Positions 6,674-8,245 of a DNA stretch of 8,245 bases are shown piece by piece. A program made the position numbers and the translations under genes. Origin of the DNA: Rhodospirillales bacterium (GTDB lineage Bacteria > Pseudomonadota > Gammaproteobacteria > Steroidobacterales > Rariloculaceae); contig JAHEEO010000138.1 of assembly GCA_024640665.1 (NCBI GenBank), forward strand, positions 1 through 8,245. Direction: 5' to 3'. Position 1 is the stretch's first letter; the number at the start of each line of letters is the position of its first letter. The notes beneath the pieces were generated by a model, which was not told the DNA's origin, ran no database searches, and saw nothing but the letters and a program-made list of their open reading frames with translations.

Positions 6674-8134
6674 CTAGTTGTTGGCGACGCGGGCAACCCA
6701 TGCGCTTTGGAAGGCATCGAGTTGGCGCCACAGCACAGCCGCCGTATTGTCGAATTCGTTTCTAAACTGCGCCGGCACTGGCTCGGCAGCCGGTAATTCG
6801 ACCGTGCGCGGGTTGCGATGCACGCCATTGACACGGTATTCGTAGTGCAAGTGCGGGCCCGTCGCCAGCCCCGTTTGCCCAACGTAGCCAATGACATCGC
6901 CTTGCTTGACGCGATCGCCACGTTTCGGTTTGGCAAACCGGGACATGTGCGCATACAAAGTCGTAATGTTGTCACCGTGCTGGATGATGACTGCGTTGCC
7001 ATAGCCCCCGTTGGGGCCGCGATGGCTGATTTTTCCGGCACCGGCAGCAATGATGGGTGTGCCCGTAGGTGCCGCGTAATCAACGCCGCGATGCGCGCGA
7101 ATGGTGTTCAGTATTGGGTGGCGGCGATTCGGATTGAAGCTGCCGCTAATTCGGGTGAACTCTACCGGTGCGCGAACGAAGGCTTTGCGCACACTGCGAC
7201 CGTCGGGCGTGTAGTGGTCTGAGCCGCCATTTGGATCCGTATAGCGTGCAACTCGATGGATAGTGCCGCGATTGACGAATTCTGCTGCGAGAATGGAGCG
7301 CGTTCCGAGCATTTCGCCTTCGCGCCAGCGTTCTTCGTAGAGCAAGGTGAAGCGATCATCCACGCGAACATCTTGAATAAAGTCGATGTCCCACTGAAAA
7401 ATGCCAGCCATACCCATGATGACGGCGTCCGGGATCTCAGCGGCCATGCCAGCTTCAAACAAGGATGACTTGATTACCCCGTGCCGACCCACAATCCGAA
7501 TTTCAATTTCTCTTTCGATTTCACGGGCTTCGTAGCCTGTATCGTTTCGAGTGATTGCGAGAATCGCATCGTCGCGAATTTCCCGCTGCAGCGAGAGCAC
7601 CTGGTCGCCGCGTCGTGTGACTTGCAGCTGGTCGCCCGGCATCAGCTTGCGAAGATGCTCGGCTGCGTCTTCCAGTTCCAGCATGCTCGCCAGATCTGCG
7701 ATGCGCAGCCCATTGCGGCGAAACAGAGCGTCCAGAGAGTCGCCGCGATTGACGACAAGTTCCAGTAGATCGAAATCGACAGGTTCCGGTGCGGATTCAG
7801 GCTCGATGATTGCCGAGGCAGAAATTGGCTCATCAGCCGTAATTGCAGTCGGCGGAACCGTTGGAACCGGCGCTGAGCGTGCGGCTCCGCCACTAAACGA
7901 CGGCAGCATTGTCGCCAGTTGGGGGGCTTGGATTGCTTGTAGCGCAACGTCGGTAGATGCTGCGTCAGCGGGTACCAGTGCCTCGTTCGTTTCACCGACC
8001 AACAACAAAACGACGCCGACGATGGGGATGCCTGCGCCGACGGCGAACATTGACCACTTCCGCCAATTCGGGATCGGCGCCTCGGTGGGCAGTTCTTTGT
8101 AGTCGTGACGTATGCCGCGGGGGTAGCTGTTCAC
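6674..8134 (-). CDS. mepM: MepM-like M23 peptidoglycan endopeptidase, membrane-anchored
   Basis: This is a zinc metallopeptidase that probably cuts D-Ala-mDAP cross-links in the periplasm to make room for new peptidoglycan. Layout of the 486 residues: a cytoplasmic tail of about 27 residues, one membrane segment (about 28-47), a Pro/Ala/Ser-rich linker (about 50-120), a LysM-like/OapA-type domain (about 122-175, with NRGDSLDALFRRNGL and MPGDQL), a Csd3-like middle domain (about 205-320), and the M23 domain (about 325-445). Zinc ligands H348 and D352 (HRGVDYAAP) and H430 (GPHLHYEYR), plus catalytic H396 (YAHMSRF) and H428, are all present, so an active enzyme is expected. The start is GTG at 8132-8134, the only usual start codon between an upstream in-frame TAA (8165-8167) and the membrane segment region. 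ATG at residue 29 would remove the basic tail and is less likely. It heads the minus-strand operon with anmK and ppk1. Confidence 0.92.
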   Translation of the reverse strand: MNSYPRGIRHDYKELPTEAPIPNWRKWSMFAVGAGIPIVGVVLLLVGETNEALVPADAASTDVALQAIQAPQLATMLPSFSGGAARSAPVPTVPPTAITADEPISASAIIEPESAPEPVDFDLLELVVNRGDSLDALFRRNGLRIADLASMLELEDAAEHLRKLMPGDQLQVTRRGDQVLSLQREIRDDAILAITRNDTGYEAREIEREIEIRIVGRHGVIKSSLFEAGMAAEIPDAVIMGMAGIFQWDIDFIQDVRVDDRFTLLYEERWREGEMLGTRSILAAEFVNRGTIHRVARYTDPNGGSDHYTPDGRSVRKAFVRAPVEFTRISGSFNPNRRHPILNTIRAHRGVDYAAPTGTPIIAAGAGKISHRGPNGGYGNAVIIQHGDNITTLYAHMSRFAKPKRGDRVKQGDVIGYVGQTGLATGPHLHYEYRVNGVHRNPRTVELPAAEPVPAQFRNEFDNTAAVLWRQLDAFQSAWVARVANN

Positions 8135-8161
8135 TGGATACCCGGTCGTTGTTTGACCGCT

Positions 8162-8190
8162 AATTTACTTGGTCGCTCATCTAGCGTCAA
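8162..8190 (-). promoter_or_regulatory. Predicted sigma70 promoter of the mepM-anmK-ppk1 operon
   Basis: On the minus strand a -35 box TTGACG (8190-8185, 5 of 6 consensus) is followed after exactly 17 bases by a -10 box TAAATT (8167-8162, 4 of 6). Transcription would begin near 8155, which leaves a leader of about 20 bases before the GTG at 8134. Spacing, strand and position directly upstream of the first gene all agree. No operator-like repeat is evident beside it. Confidence 0.6.
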
Positions 8191-8245
8191 AGGTTAAATT
8201 CTATGCGCAAGTCCTTGAAAGGAACTGGTCGGTGCAAATGCAATT
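8191..8245 (+). other. Possible start of a rightward, divergent gene cut by the window end
   Basis: Two start candidates with good ribosome binding sites compete. ATG at 8203 follows AAAGG (8189-8193) by 9 bases and stays open for 14 codons to the window end. GTG at 8232, with an in-frame ATG at 8238, follows AAAGGA (8218-8223) by 8 bases and is open for only 4 codons. In Pseudomonas the gene divergent from this peptidase is tyrS (from memory), but neither short peptide is diagnostic, so I give no product. TTAAAT at 8194-8199 could be a -10 box but has no convincing -35 partner. Confidence 0.3.

Noticed and set aside
7551..8102. Open frame of 183 codons on the plus strand
   Set aside because: It lies antisense to the N-terminal half of the M23 peptidase, is dominated by Ser/Arg/Ala, shows no family motif, and is explained by codon bias of the real gene.

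Overview
The window looks like a chromosomal housekeeping segment from a gammaproteobacterium of moderate-to-high GC. The evidence is the set of proteins (RppH, an A-type Fe-S carrier resembling ErpA, a bactofilin, Ppx, Ppk1, AnmK and a MepM-like M23 peptidase), several of which align closely with their E. coli or Pseudomonas counterparts as I remember them. I cannot name the genus. I see no mobile element, tRNA, rRNA, CRISPR array or sign of recent transfer. Coding density is very high and no stretch without a gene exceeds about 110 bases.

Plus strand, 1-3402: five genes in one direction with short gaps (7, 27, 3 and 26 bases), probably one operon whose promoter lies left of the window. In order they are the C-terminal part of rppH, a membrane-anchored coiled-coil protein (DUF6776-like), a bactofilin, erpA and ppx. 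Minus strand, 8134-3399: three genes reading the other way, a MepM-like M23 endopeptidase, anmK and ppk1, behind a good sigma70-type promoter at 8162-8190. The two operons meet tail to tail, and the ppx and ppk1 stop codons overlap by 4 bases (3399-3402). The last 111 bases (8135-8245) form a divergent intergenic region that holds this promoter and the possible start of a rightward gene. By analogy with Pseudomonas that gene would be tyrS, but this cannot be shown here.

Three functional themes share the window. One is polyphosphate: Ppk1 makes it and Ppx degrades it, from converging operons. The second is the cell envelope: the M23 peptidase cuts peptidoglycan cross-links, AnmK recycles anhydro-MurNAc, and the bactofilin plus its membrane-anchored neighbour probably form a cytoskeletal scaffold. 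The third is basic metabolism: RppH starts 5'-end-dependent mRNA decay and ErpA delivers Fe-S clusters.

I see no clearly new system. The points most worth a second look are a perfect 8-bp GC-rich inverted repeat just inside the ppx start in a gene without a Shine-Dalgarno site, the overlapping ppx/ppk1 stops, and the paired membrane coiled-coil protein and bactofilin.
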